Source: Andalucia godoyi (taxonomy: Eukaryota; Discoba; Jakobea; Jakobida; Andaluciidae). From it: a DNA stretch of 64,000 nt. The position numbers were made by a program, and so were the translations under genes. The stretch spans positions 144,721 to 208,720 of the forward strand of contig VRVR01000043.1 in the NCBI GenBank assembly GCA_009859145.1. The letters are read 5' to 3'. Shown here piece by piece: positions 1-8,760 of this stretch (the stretch's first letter is position 1; every line of letters starts with the position of its first letter). The notes beneath the pieces are model-generated. The model had not been told where the DNA came from. It ran no database searches and worked only from the letters and a program-made list of their open reading frames with translations.

Positions 1-1412
1 CCACAAGCAGCGATAACTGTCTGGTGCTGTGTCTCCCATTAGCGTCGTCCAACAAGGTTTGCTCATCAAATTCCACATAATGTCGAAATATGTACTTCGA
101 TTCCTGTTTTCCTTCTATTTTTGCAGTTTGTTTTTCTTGCATCTGATTGATTAGCCGCAGATAGCACCTTTAGTGGGTTTGTCTCTTTCGATGTTTTCCC
201 GGCTGTTGTCCTCTATTCAGAAGAAGCTTGTTTAAAAATCCGGAACGTAGCCAGATCCATTTTCTGCAGTCTTATCCAGAATACTGAAATAGCACTCTCC
301 ATTTCTTCACTGGCTGTTGGCCTGCTACGTTTTTGGTGTTTGCCGGAATCTGTGAAACGTTTTTGTGGAGCTGGCAGCTTGTGCGTGTCGAACTTTTGGG
401 ACGACGGGTGACGTTCTCCATTCACATCTTGCATTTGCCGATTAGCAGTTGCAACAATTTATGACGTCGTTGTGTTTGCCATATCCGGCCGCTTTTGCTT
501 TAGCGACACCGTGATGTCCTATGAATGTGGGATTTTTTGAGTTCCGCCGTCTCTTCCAACATTACACTGCATTTTCTGGTACAGAACTTTCCCGCTAATC
601 TGTTCATTACTATTTCTCTCTCTTTGGACAACTTCTTTTCCCACGGTCAGTCGTCTTTCTGTTTTCGGTGCTTTTCTTGAGCTTCTGCAACTGTTGCCGT
701 TTGGTTCTCACATGATTTTCCTCCAAATTTTTATCGACTGTGATTCGTTTACCTATTAATCTTTTAACTTTTCCGTTGTATTATGGATGTTCGTAATCTC
801 TTTTATGAAGTCCGTAGCCACGTTTGCATTAACTCTGGGCTTCGGTCATTCTTCCATCCCCAAAACTCACAGTTGGTCTGGATTACTATTGGTGCAACGA
901 TGTAATAGGACTCATGCCCCGTCGCTGTCGGGATGCACGATCAAGTATTCCCAGCAGAAGTTGGTTTATCTGCTGGCACAGTGATCGGCTTTCATACTGC
1001 TGCAGCCCCGGAGTCCCGATTTTCTGAAGTTTTTACCATTTTTGTCAAGTGTTTCTCTTCTTTGATTCGGCGCGATTCTCCGTTTTCCTTTTCATGTTCA
1101 GTGTTGTCAGGTGATTGTCATTTGTTCATTGCTTTTACAATGCGATGGCCGGGCTCCCGCCGACCCCCCCTGCCAGCTGTCGTTTTATTTTGTCTTCATC
1201 TGCTTGCATTCCTGTCCTCTTGCATGAGCAGACTGCTGTTACCATCAATCTCCTCATTGCAAACGGACTGGTTTTGCGATAGGGGATGATTCTTCTGTTT
1301 TGTTTCCCCCCTGCGATTCAAGAAATGGAAATCAACGAAATCGATTGTTTAAAGCGAAGTTGTCAAAAATCAACAGTCAGGGTCAAAAAGGTTTTTAGGG
1401 CTGTTGTTTGTG
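1..1412. other. No gene recognised (upstream region)
   Basis: This stretch is T-rich with many pyrimidine runs. It holds only short open frames on both strands (the longest about 118 codons near 933-1289), with no recognisable domain and no coding-like composition. It most likely holds the 5' flank of the gene starting at 1413, and possibly an end of an unseen gene to the left. Confidence 0.5.
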
Positions 1413-4400
1413 ATGGATCCGTCGAATAGCAGACTCACCGAAGCCTCGGACAGAAAAGTTCGATTTTCCGGAACTTCGGATTACTCAGCTGCTGCGCGTG
1501 TGGCGGATGTGAGCATATCAGCTTCGGATCTTAGACGTGCTTCGGCGTATCCTGTTTCCATGTCTCCGAAACCAGAAGCTGATTTGCGACCGATAGACCG
1601 ACTCCCAACACCTGGGTTGGGGTCAAGAAAACCACCAGCACCTCGCAGCCCTTCCCCAGGATGGGTTGAAGGGATGGACGGTCTTGGGGTTGTAAATCTC
1701 CCATCAATGTCACGTTCAAGTACACTTGGTTTGCGTCAATCACAGGAAAATTTGGATACCTCATGGACAAATGTTTCACAGATCATCCGTGCGACTGAGG
1801 ATTCTAGAAAGGCGAGAGCCAAAACCTATGACGAATTTGTCAAATTCATCGCAAGTTCCTCGAACGTTGGTGGAGAGTTGTCTGCCAAAGACGTTCTAAC
1901 GCTTGCAGCTTTCCCTGTTTCGGAGCATTTTCAAGGAATTCTTGGACTGGAGTTGGAGGCTTTGCGGTCACTCGCAAAGGTTGTGTCAGTTCATGGTGGA
2001 GTTTCAGCAGCGCTTTTCTTGAAAGATCTCAGTCAACAAATCCAGGAATTATGCAACACCATGGCCTCCATAATGGATAATCTGCAATCGCATATGAATC
2101 GCTATATGAAATACTCCATTGGAAAATTGCCGTCAAGCAGCGCAAGAGTCCGGCATGCGGCTCCGCCATTCTCTCCCCCTGCTGGTTTTGGTACGAGGAG
2201 CAGTCCGCCTCCAGTCCACCAAACAGTTCACGTTCACATTCCTGAGTACTCCTTCAGTATGTTCAAGAACGCCAACGGAAGTGATGCAGTGCAGTCTCCA
2301 TCGACAGACAGTATCTCGGATACTTCTTCTCCTGACTATTTTGAAGCTGCTCAATCAGGGGGATCATATTCCTCAAAAGCGTTACATGGGCCGCAAAGCG
2401 TTGGAGGGAGGTCCGCTTCGAGAATGCATGAAACAGCTTCGTATTCTCTCCAGAAGATTTTATCCTTTGAAGAATTAAAGAAAATCAAGCGGAGCGAACG
2501 AGAGCAAGAACTTGAGCTGAGGCGCTCTTTCCAACTGGCACAGGAAAGATGGGAGAAGGATGTTCTTGAACTGAAAGATCAAAAAGATCTGCAATATCTG
2601 GACTTCAAAAGACGACTGGATGTTGAGCGGACCACGTGCAATGAACTCCGATATGCGAATCGAGACTTGTCAGAAAAACTGGATGAAGCCAAGCGATGCC
2701 TGGAGCAACTGGGAACGAAGGTCATCGTCCAAAAACAAAGTTGCGAAGACGAAAGCACGCAAACCGATGTTATGCAGTCGGAAAATTCATGCAGCCGTGC
2801 ATACCCTTCGTTAAAGGTGCTTGCATTGCTCTATCAACTTTTGCGTCCGACAATGGAAGCGCGCATGCATCTGTCATTGCCTCCAATCCGACCTCCGGCA
2901 GGGGACAAGTCCGTACAAACAGACGAACGTCCTCAAAACATTCGAGTATCATCAGACTTGCTGATTGGTCATGTTCGAAATGTGCACAGTGTAGACCTGC
3001 ACAAGCACGATGGAAATATGTCCGATCGTTCCTCCTCTTTTTCCTCCATCGATGAATCTCTTGACGGCGGGCGACATGAGCTGACTTCACTTACATCTAT
3101 TTCACTCACACGACCTTCAGTTGACGCGTCTTCGGCAACCTTTTCAGAGTTCGTGAAACACGTACGAGCAAGGTCGTCTTTCTCGAAAGACACACTGCCT
3201 CCCCTCAAAGTTACTCGCGAAAACTCCGAGACCTTCCTGCATGTCCCAGAAAAAGGAAATGCTGCGGCCGCTGCGACTCCCCCCCATCGAGGCCGTCAAT
3301 CGTCCAATGTGCCGTTGAATCTTTCAGAATCAGATTCCGATAGCGACTTGAACTCTCCAAGCCACAGATACCATCAATCGACTTCGTCATTGTCTAGATT
3401 GCGATCCAATTCAGGAAGTTCTGTTGGCCACGTTTCTGCATCGGACAGTAAGAGACACCGTGCAACTCCAACGTCTTCCAGGTCTTACGGTTCTGACCGC
3501 GATCCAGATGATGTCTCCATCTCTGCTCGTGAAGGATACAAAGACCGGATTCGAGATGGCGGTTCCCTTGAAGGAAAGGGGTCTGTGATGTCCATGACGT
3601 CTTTTTCGGCTGTGATTGCTGCTTCTGCAGTGGCAAAGAAGAAAATCGCTGAATTGCAGCTCAAGAAAGCCAAAAGAGAAGACGCCCGTCAAAAAGCTAG
3701 ATTGCTCCGGCAGCTTCCAAAGAATGAACTGCTTGAAAGAACGATGCAAATTGCGCCGAATCCATCCCAGGGAATCAGTCAGTCGCATCCAATTCGATAT
3801 CAACCAGGGCCGTCCCCGATTCGAAGTCTTGGATGGATTCTTGAAGTTGCAAGAGACTTCTGGAAGTACGCAGAGAATCTGTTGCTCGACCCGCAGTCAG
3901 GCGATCCTGTCTTCCAAAAGTACACACTGGATGCTGTCCTCAGCAATTCCAGCTTCCAAATTCGAAAGACAGACGGTGTGATCGAACGTACCAGGAAACC
4001 CAAAGAAGAAAAAACAACCAATTCCAAGGATTCACGCATGTTAGTTTCCGACGGTTCGTCCTCGACTGGAATTTGGAATTCGCCAATGCAAATCTTATCG
4101 TCGTCTCGTAGTTCATCGCCAAGCACAGTTGACCACCAGCAGTCTTCCCGCACTTCGGGTGACGAAGAGGTCGCGGATAGGACTTCCAACTCGGGGTCCA
4201 CTCCGCCGACAACGCGATCGAATTCAGCCGCATCCATTACTTCATCAGGAAGCTTTCAAAATTCCAATATTAACGTCACTCCATTCCACATCTTCTGCCT
4301 TTTCCTAGAGGAATCACGGGCTACTCTTGGTGACGTCGGCGAATGTGTAGTGTGGAGTTGCGTTGAACATGCAACCAGAAACACTGAAGTTGAGGATTTC

Positions 4401-4829
4401 TCAAAGTTCATCTGGAAACAGTGGAATATGTACGTGCTGGTTGCGTTCCTACGAGTGCGGAAGCTTATTCGAGAAGAGTTGCCGATGTCCGTTGTGAACC
4501 AAGGTTCCGGAGATGCACACATCTTCACTTATTTTGTACCACTTCTCATTCGACGATGTGTTCCAGAAGGAATTAGAATGTCGGAACTGCTGCAGAAATG
4601 TTTCGATACAGGGTTCAAGGTTCGCGAAGGAGATGCTCTCTGGCAAGTCACTGCCGCCGCACCCAGTTTCGACACCTCTACACTGTCTCCCGGATCTTTG
4701 AGGCATAGGATGATTCTGGATACAGAGACTGTTCTCCGGGACAAAAGCAAATGGGTTGCAGTTCGGGTAATTGATTTGCTTCATTGGCTGGCGGAAGAAC
4801 TGTACAAAAGAACCCGGCTTTTGAACTAA
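1413..4829 (+). CDS. Large coiled-coil protein with two LC8-type QT motifs; function unknown
   Basis: Intronless frame of 1138 residues from the ATG at 1413; the frame is open three codons further up, but only through a TTG. I do not recognise the family. The first ~350 residues are Ser/Pro-rich and disordered-looking with one helical stretch. Residues ~350-440 are strongly charged heptad-like coiled coil (runs of E/K/R/L around 2460-2730). Right after it come STQTD (448-452) and, 50 residues on, DKSVQTD (498-504), both matching the dynein light chain LC8 recognition pattern. A long Ser-rich linker follows, then a second Lys/Arg-rich helix (~730-770) and a folded-looking hydrophobic C-terminal domain (~960-1138). 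A coiled coil beside LC8 motifs is the usual layout of LC8-dimerised proteins; that role is inference. It ends 27 bp from the stop codon of the convergent GAF gene. Confidence 0.8.
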   Translation: MDPSNSRLTEASDRKVRFSGTSDYSAAARVADVSISASDLRRASAYPVSMSPKPEADLRPIDRLPTPGLGSRKPPAPRSPSPGWVEGMDGLGVVNLPSMSRSSTLGLRQSQENLDTSWTNVSQIIRATEDSRKARAKTYDEFVKFIASSSNVGGELSAKDVLTLAAFPVSEHFQGILGLELEALRSLAKVVSVHGGVSAALFLKDLSQQIQELCNTMASIMDNLQSHMNRYMKYSIGKLPSSSARVRHAAPPFSPPAGFGTRSSPPPVHQTVHVHIPEYSFSMFKNANGSDAVQSPSTDSISDTSSPDYFEAAQSGGSYSSKALHGPQSVGGRSASRMHETASYSLQKILSFEELKKIKRSEREQELELRRSFQLAQERWEKDVLELKDQKDLQYLDFKRRLDVERTTCNELRYANRDLSEKLDEAKRCLEQLGTKVIVQKQSCEDESTQTDVMQSENSCSRAYPSLKVLALLYQLLRPTMEARMHLSLPPIRPPAGDKSVQTDERPQNIRVSSDLLIGHVRNVHSVDLHKHDGNMSDRSSSFSSIDESLDGGRHELTSLTSISLTRPSVDASSATFSEFVKHVRARSSFSKDTLPPLKVTRENSETFLHVPEKGNAAAAATPPHRGRQSSNVPLNLSESDSDSDLNSPSHRYHQSTSSLSRLRSNSGSSVGHVSASDSKRHRATPTSSRSYGSDRDPDDVSISAREGYKDRIRDGGSLEGKGSVMSMTSFSAVIAASAVAKKKIAELQLKKAKREDARQKARLLRQLPKNELLERTMQIAPNPSQGISQSHPIRYQPGPSPIRSLGWILEVARDFWKYAENLLLDPQSGDPVFQKYTLDAVLSNSSFQIRKTDGVIERTRKPKEEKTTNSKDSRMLVSDGSSSTGIWNSPMQILSSSRSSSPSTVDHQQSSRTSGDEEVADRTSNSGSTPPTTRSNSAASITSSGSFQNSNINVTPFHIFCLFLEESRATLGDVGECVVWSCVEHATRNTEVEDFSKFIWKQWNMYVLVAFLRVRKLIREELPMSVVNQGSGDAHIFTYFVPLLIRRCVPEGIRMSELLQKCFDTGFKVREGDALWQVTAAAPSFDTSTLSPGSLRHRMILDTETVLRDKSKWVAVRVIDLLHWLAEELYKRTRLLN

Positions 4830-4830
4830 A

Positions 4831-4842
4831 TGTACATGTACA
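4831..4842. repeat. 12-bp perfect palindrome between two stop codons
   Basis: TGTACATGTACA lies in the 27-bp space between the convergent stop codons at 4829 and 4857, so it falls in the 3' UTR of both genes. It contains two UGUA cores, the base element of Pumilio sites, but neither is a full UGUANAUA match. Confidence 0.55.
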
Positions 4843-4856
4843 AACAGCGGAATTCA

Positions 4857-5468
4857 TTAGACAGACAGTAAATTACTTTCTGCGATCTCTTGGCAGATTT
4901 TCAGAATGGCGGCCTTCCGATCTGAAGAAAAATGACCAGGGGTGAAAGATTCTAAATCCACAATTCCGACAACTGCATCATCCACCACAATCGGAGCACA
5001 TAATTCCGAGCGCACGCGCCCGTCGCATTCATAGTACGCCCCATCATGTGCGGCCACATCCTCAATTGAAATCACCGCCTTGGTCATCGCAACCCGGACA
5101 TTATTCGAAACGTCTTTCAATGAATAAGGAAAGAAGACACGCGAAGGTGCTCCGATGTATGACATTTTGATGAGACACTTTTCGTTTGGAAACTGCGGGC
5201 AGCAATCCATAAGCTTATAGATGCCCACCCATTCAGGACCGCCGGCAGCCTCCTGTAGCTTCCTCACCCACTTGGAGAGTGCAATGAGATTCGCAGTGAC
5301 GGGATGATTCCGACGAACAGCATCGTCATCAGGAATGTTGAACACCCGTGTTCCTAAGTCGAACAGGTTTGGATCAAGCTCGTGCGAGCAGGTGAGTCCG
5401 TCTGCAGTAAGCACTAGCGGAACTCTCCACTTGTACAAGTCCTCCAGCTCCACGTGCGTCAGTGTCAT
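4857..5468 (-). CDS. GAF-domain protein, free-Met-sulfoxide-reductase-like
   Basis: 203 residues from the ATG at 5468. The frame stays open 43 codons upstream but only to a GTG, so I take the ATG. The C-terminal two thirds (~75-200) reads as one GAF domain: a WVGIYKL strand, a central CDGRVRSELCAPI segment and a VVGIVDLES strand followed by an Asp/Arg helix. This order resembles free methionine-(R)-sulfoxide reductases (fRMsr). Cys148 in the CDG segment sits where one fRMsr redox cysteine lies, but the other usual cysteine position (the G-x-C-G loop) is absent, so it may be a non-catalytic ligand-binding GAF. GTGAGT and a pyrimidine-AG just upstream on the minus strand look like splice signals, but joining there does not give a clean frame. 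Confidence 0.75.
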   Translation of the reverse strand: MTLTHVELEDLYKWRVPLVLTADGLTCSHELDPNLFDLGTRVFNIPDDDAVRRNHPVTANLIALSKWVRKLQEAAGGPEWVGIYKLMDCCPQFPNEKCLIKMSYIGAPSRVFFPYSLKDVSNNVRVAMTKAVISIEDVAAHDGAYYECDGRVRSELCAPIVVDDAVVGIVDLESFTPGHFSSDRKAAILKICQEIAESNLLSV

Positions 5469-5891
5469 CGTCGCTTGATACGTGTGATACGTGGATTCAA
5501 AATACAAAAACAGAACAACGCATTCTTCGTCGCATCTGTCGTCGGGGGCCCTATTTGACTTCAGAACCCTCCTCCCTGCAAAATTCGGGGGACTCACATG
5601 AGGTACAGCGTTTCTTTTTGGTGGGGAGAGCAGACAAACTCACGTGAGGTCTGAGCCCCCCCAGATTCTGATTCTTCGGTCGCATTCTGTCGACCCGCTG
5701 ACGCAAATGCGATGACGTATGTTTCCAGGAATTCGCTCGTTTTAGTTGTCCAAGTCATTCGTCGTCATCATCTTCAACTTTGAAAGAATATCCGTTTGCT
5801 GTTTTGACCTTTGTGTTAGTAGTTATTGAGATTGGTTTTTCTTTTTTGTTTTTGTGTTTTTTAAATCAATAGTGTTACCACTCCACGAAGA
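5469..5891. promoter_or_regulatory. Bidirectional promoter region, GAF gene / HSP10
   Basis: 423 bp between two divergent start codons. The HSP10 side has T-rich runs (about 5825-5870) just before the ATG. I could not find a clear heat-shock element array. Confidence 0.4.
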
Positions 5892-6197
5892 ATGAGCCAA
5901 TTCAAGCGACTTATTCCGTATCTGGACCGCGTTCTTGTTGAGAAGGTTCTGCAGCCCGCAAAGACTGCGTCTGGTATCCTTTTGCCCGAGAGCTCGTCGA
6001 ACAAGGCGCTGAACTGGGGTGTTGTTCGTGCTGTTGGTGCTGGTGCCCCGAATCGCGATGGCAAGGTTATCCCTCTTGATATCAAGGAAGGAGACAAGGT
6101 CCTCATGCCCGAGTTTGGAGGTTCCAAAGTCAACGTGGAGGAAGGCAAAGAGCTGTTCCTCTTCCGTGCCGAGGATCTTCTTGGAAAGCTCGAGTAA
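5892..6197 (+). CDS. HSPE1: 10-kDa chaperonin (HSP10/GroES), probably mitochondrial
   Basis: 101 residues, the normal length for HSP10. Co-chaperonin that caps HSP60 as a heptameric ring and helps fold matrix proteins. The start reads FKRLIPYLDRVLVEK, the conserved first strand. The mobile loop follows (TASGILLPESS, about 26-36), ending in the hydrophobic tripeptide that binds HSP60. The second half has the GDKVLMPEFGG strand pair and the usual C-terminal FRAEDLLG. No separate cleavable presequence is visible, which is normal for mitochondrial HSP10 since the mature N-terminus itself targets. Intronless. A plastid form is possible but these are often doubled; this is single-domain. Confidence 0.95.
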   Translation: MSQFKRLIPYLDRVLVEKVLQPAKTASGILLPESSSNKALNWGVVRAVGAGAPNRDGKVIPLDIKEGDKVLMPEFGGSKVNVEEGKELFLFRAEDLLGKLE

Positions 6198-6247
6198 AAC
6201 TCCCCGGGACTGGACTACCCCGGGACTTCTCCACAACATTGCAAAAA

Positions 6248-6253
6248 AATAAA
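6248..6253 (+). terminator. HSPE1: Candidate poly(A) signal of HSP10
   Basis: AATAAA 51 bp after the HSP10 stop codon, within an A-rich stretch. The convergent gene ends at 6321, so the two transcripts share a short 3' region. Whether this lineage uses AATAAA is not known from the window. Confidence 0.35.
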
Positions 6254-6320
6254 TTCGGTACCTTTTTCTTGCATCATAGTTTAGTTTTAATTTTTTGTTC
6301 TGCTTCTGGAACACCAATGG

Positions 6321-7289
6321 TTAGTGACGCCATCCGGCTTCATGGCCGTTCGGCATTGGTGGTTCCAGAAAGCCTCGGAACGAAACGGTACTGCATGCAG
6401 TAAGCTGTGCGACATCTGCAGGGTCCTGCACGGAAGGTAGAATGACCCACCGGGCCCCATAGCCTCCAGGGTCACGGATCTCGAAGACGCTCTCGTCATG
6501 CGGAAGCTTGTGCAGATTGAACCAAGCAGGAGCGCCAAGAATGCGGCGCAGCACGCCCTCGGCTGCGTTCGACACTGCAGAAGCAGGACCTCGAATAACT
6601 CCCCAAAACGCCGTGCTCGCATCACGATGCGCATGTTTACTCAGCGCCCGTCCCGCAACCGTCAGCACATTACGGTTTGCAAACACACCGCTGTGCGCCG
6701 CCCCAGGGGGTAAAGAAGTGGAGTCCAACTCACAGGTTGGAGACTGAGAATACGGCATGCGGGCAGCAAGGAGGCAATCGGAAAAGGACGGCGGAAGAGC
6801 GATGCGCAGATCTGAAGAGCCCACTGTTATCGGCATGTCTAAGAGAATGTAAAAAGCATCTCTCTCCACAGCCATTGCATCCCAGAATTGACTGCATCTG
6901 ATCTCATCGACAAAGCATCCAAGACTGATCAAACTGCTGACTGTCATGGCAGCCCGTTCTATTCTCGCGTCATCGGATTTCGTATAAGAAAGCTTTCGAT
7001 TGCTCTCGATCGTACGAATAAGATGCGTCATCTTATCGCGATCGCTCTCCCACAAAACCACGTTGCAAACAATGTGTAAAAGAAACGACGGCTGTTCAAT
7101 GGTTTCTCCGTACCAACGATACCGATTTGCAGGCTCGCAAGTCCCCGAGGCTGCATGATCAGAGTACCACGTTGCAGCTGACGCCAAACCGCCACGAAGG
7201 CTTCGCGAAATCGACGGGGACAACTTGGATCTTTCAATCACGCCTCGAGAGACCTCATAGCATCTCCATACATGCTGGATGATTACCAT
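6321..7289 (-). CDS. Conserved-looking protein of unknown function
   Basis: 322 residues, ATG at 7289, intronless. There is no signal peptide or membrane segment. The C-terminal third carries short Gly/Trp-rich motifs: a GGYGARW segment near residue 275 and FRGFLEP near 307, ending HEAGWRH. From memory this pattern resembles an uncharacterised family seen in plants and protists (GYGxRW ... GFxEP ... GHxxGWxH), but I cannot name it and have not verified it. The N-terminal half is helical with scattered Cys. It is divergent from the next region, which has no gene before the transposon remnant. Confidence 0.7.
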   Translation of the reverse strand: MVIIQHVWRCYEVSRGVIERSKLSPSISRSLRGGLASAATWYSDHAASGTCEPANRYRWYGETIEQPSFLLHIVCNVVLWESDRDKMTHLIRTIESNRKLSYTKSDDARIERAAMTVSSLISLGCFVDEIRCSQFWDAMAVERDAFYILLDMPITVGSSDLRIALPPSFSDCLLAARMPYSQSPTCELDSTSLPPGAAHSGVFANRNVLTVAGRALSKHAHRDASTAFWGVIRGPASAVSNAAEGVLRRILGAPAWFNLHKLPHDESVFEIRDPGGYGARWVILPSVQDPADVAQLTACSTVSFRGFLEPPMPNGHEAGWRH

Positions 7290-7804
7290 ATCTAGTCAGC
7301 CGGCAGGTGGCAACTGTGCGTCATACGAGTGTACACAAACCACGAGTTGTTTCTGTGGACCACTCTCTGTCGAGTGCCGAGAGCCTGAAACGGAAGAAAA
7401 CACAAGGACTGGAGATCCAATATGCCCTAAACCCTGCTACCACCTGCACCGACACCGCAGCCGTGTTTGACACGTTCGCAGTTATCCGCAATGAATTCAA
7501 ACCCGGGGCGAAAATCACAGCACCCCAACAGTTCGCGCCTGGAAATACGGGTTGAAACGAATCGATCGTCTCCGCTGGAAACAGTCATGCTGGCACTGGT
7601 ATATTTGCGACCGATAAGTATTAACGTTTACTGTGTCGTGGCGGCATCAATCGTAGTGCATGTGGACATTGAAGTCATTTTATTTCTTCTTTTCTTTTTC
7701 TTTTTCGTTTTCGTTTTCAAAGTGTAAAAAATAATCTTTGGTTGATTTTATTTCCTTGTTTCATGTTTTCTGTCGACAACAACAAAGTTGTTTTTTTGAA
7801 GAGT
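7290..7804. other. Intergenic; small inverted repeat near the right end
   Basis: No convincing gene; short overlapping frames of 60-86 codons look like chance. T-rich from 7676. A perfect 6-bp inverted repeat (AACAAC, 3-nt loop, GTTGTT; 7778-7792) lies 13 bp before the recombinase HTH fragment and could belong to the left end of the element. Confidence 0.4.
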
Positions 7805-8320
7805 ATGTATGTCGAAGCGAACGTTATCAAAAAGAAGTACAACGTCAGCAGGCAGACACTCGCTCGGTGGGCAAAGCGGGGAAGTGGTGCGGAGCTAAAG
7901 TAAAAAGTGCTCTGATTTTTTATGAATAAAACACAAATAAAGGTGCACAGAAAGAAAGTGCAACAAGAAGGAGAAAGAGCGAAAGGAAGAGAGAGAAGAA
8001 CCGACTACAGTCGCCACAGAAGGGTCATCTTTGCTTACTTTCTTACCCTTACACAAGTCCTCGAACTCTCTTCTCGTCACACACGTCTATCGCGGAAGCG
8101 TCGCAGAAGTTGTGGTTGCCCACCGCGACCGATTGTGTCGCTACGGTATCGAGTTTTGCGAGTGGCTCTTTTCGAAAACTAGGACAAAACTCGTGGTTCT
8201 CCACCACACTGCACCGGCAGGATCCAACCAAGAACTTGCCGACGACCTCCTCTCCATCGTCAACGTGTTTGTGGCACGGCGCAACGGGAAGCGTTCGGCC
8301 GCAAACCGGAAGCGACGCCG
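7805..8320 (+). pseudogene. IS607-family serine recombinase TnpA, broken
   Basis: The first piece (ATG 7805, stop 7901-7903, 32 residues) contains VIKKKYNVSRQTLARWAKRG, a MerR-like helix-turn-helix as found at the N-terminus of IS607 TnpA. After a gap, 8085-8320 reads VVVAHRDRLCRYGIEF, then KLVVLHH, then DDLLSIVNVFVARRNGKR, which is the hallmark C-terminal part of IS607 serine recombinases (the HRDRL-RxG and LLSIV-VF motifs). The part in between, which should hold the catalytic serine of the YxRVSS motif, is missing; a faint RRVIFAY at about 8018-8038 may be its edge. No intact product is possible. Confidence 0.8.
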
Positions 8321-8325
8321 CGGAG

Positions 8326-8743
8326 AGACCCAAGAAAATCCGGAAGTTGTCCAGCGCGTCGAAGAAGGATCGTCGGCGGAAGTTGCGAAGTAAAACTGCG
8401 CGGCAGATGGTCACGTGGTCGCACTATCGCTTCCGGCAACATCTGCTGCACAAGGCGAGTCAGTATGGGAGGGAAGTTCTGATTGTGACGGAAGAGTACA
8501 CGTCGAAGACGTGCGGGCGTTGCGGAAACACTCATTGGAAATTGGGAAGCAATAAGCATTTTTTCGTGCCCAAGTTGTCACTGCACCATCGACCGAGATT
8601 GGAATGGAGCGCGGAGCATTTATCTCAAAAATACGAGTCTTCTCGCCTCACGGGAAGACGTTGGGGCCTTTCCCGTCTCTGTTGGTTCTTGGGACCAACA
8701 GACTGCAACATTAATGATCACGATTGATTCTGATCGACCGTAA
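8326..8743 (+). pseudogene. TnpB/Fanzor nuclease, C-terminal fragment with frameshift
   Basis: In one frame: a Lys/Arg-rich RRRKLRSKTARQ segment, MVTWSHYRFRQ, then VTEEYTSKTCGRCGNTH, the RuvC-II glutamate followed by the first CxxC of the zinc finger. At about 8566 a net +1 base moves the frame; the continuation (8567-8743) gives CPSC, the second half of the zinc finger, then IDRDWNGARSIYLKNT, which is the RuvC-III aspartate and the conserved NGAR helix, and a stop at 8741. The RuvC-I half and the N-terminal domain are absent, apparently lost in a deletion reaching back into tnpA. Family: RNA-guided nucleases encoded with IS607/IS605 elements; eukaryotic members are called Fanzor. Confidence 0.85.
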
Positions 8744-8760
8744 TTAGTGTACAATAAAGG

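Larger units (their letters stand above)
7805..8760 (+). mobile_element. Decayed IS607-type transposon (tnpA + TnpB/Fanzor)
   Basis: Three protein fragments of the two IS607 genes lie in the expected order on one strand: a MerR-type helix-turn-helix, the C-terminal half of the serine recombinase, and the C-terminal half of a TnpB/Fanzor RNA-guided nuclease. Each is separated from the next by frameshifts and internal deletions, so the element is dead as read. IS607 elements lack inverted repeats and insert at GG; the sequence shared with the second copy at 16706-17077 ends at GG (8759-8760), which I take as the right end. The left end is not defined and may lie before 7805. Such elements are known in bacteria, giant viruses and scattered eukaryotes. 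Confidence 0.8.

Noticed and set aside
1404-1412. Upstream TTG as the start of the first gene (and similar TTG/GTG starts at 25120, 33257, 36266, 58382, 59053)
   Set aside because: Nuclear eukaryotic genes start at ATG; a good ATG follows within a few to 18 codons in each case.
5580-5660. A short intron giving the GAF gene a 5' exon (GTGAGT ... TTTTGCAG on the minus strand)
   Set aside because: The nearer donor leaves only a 22-nt intron, and the farther one joins in the wrong phase to a stop.
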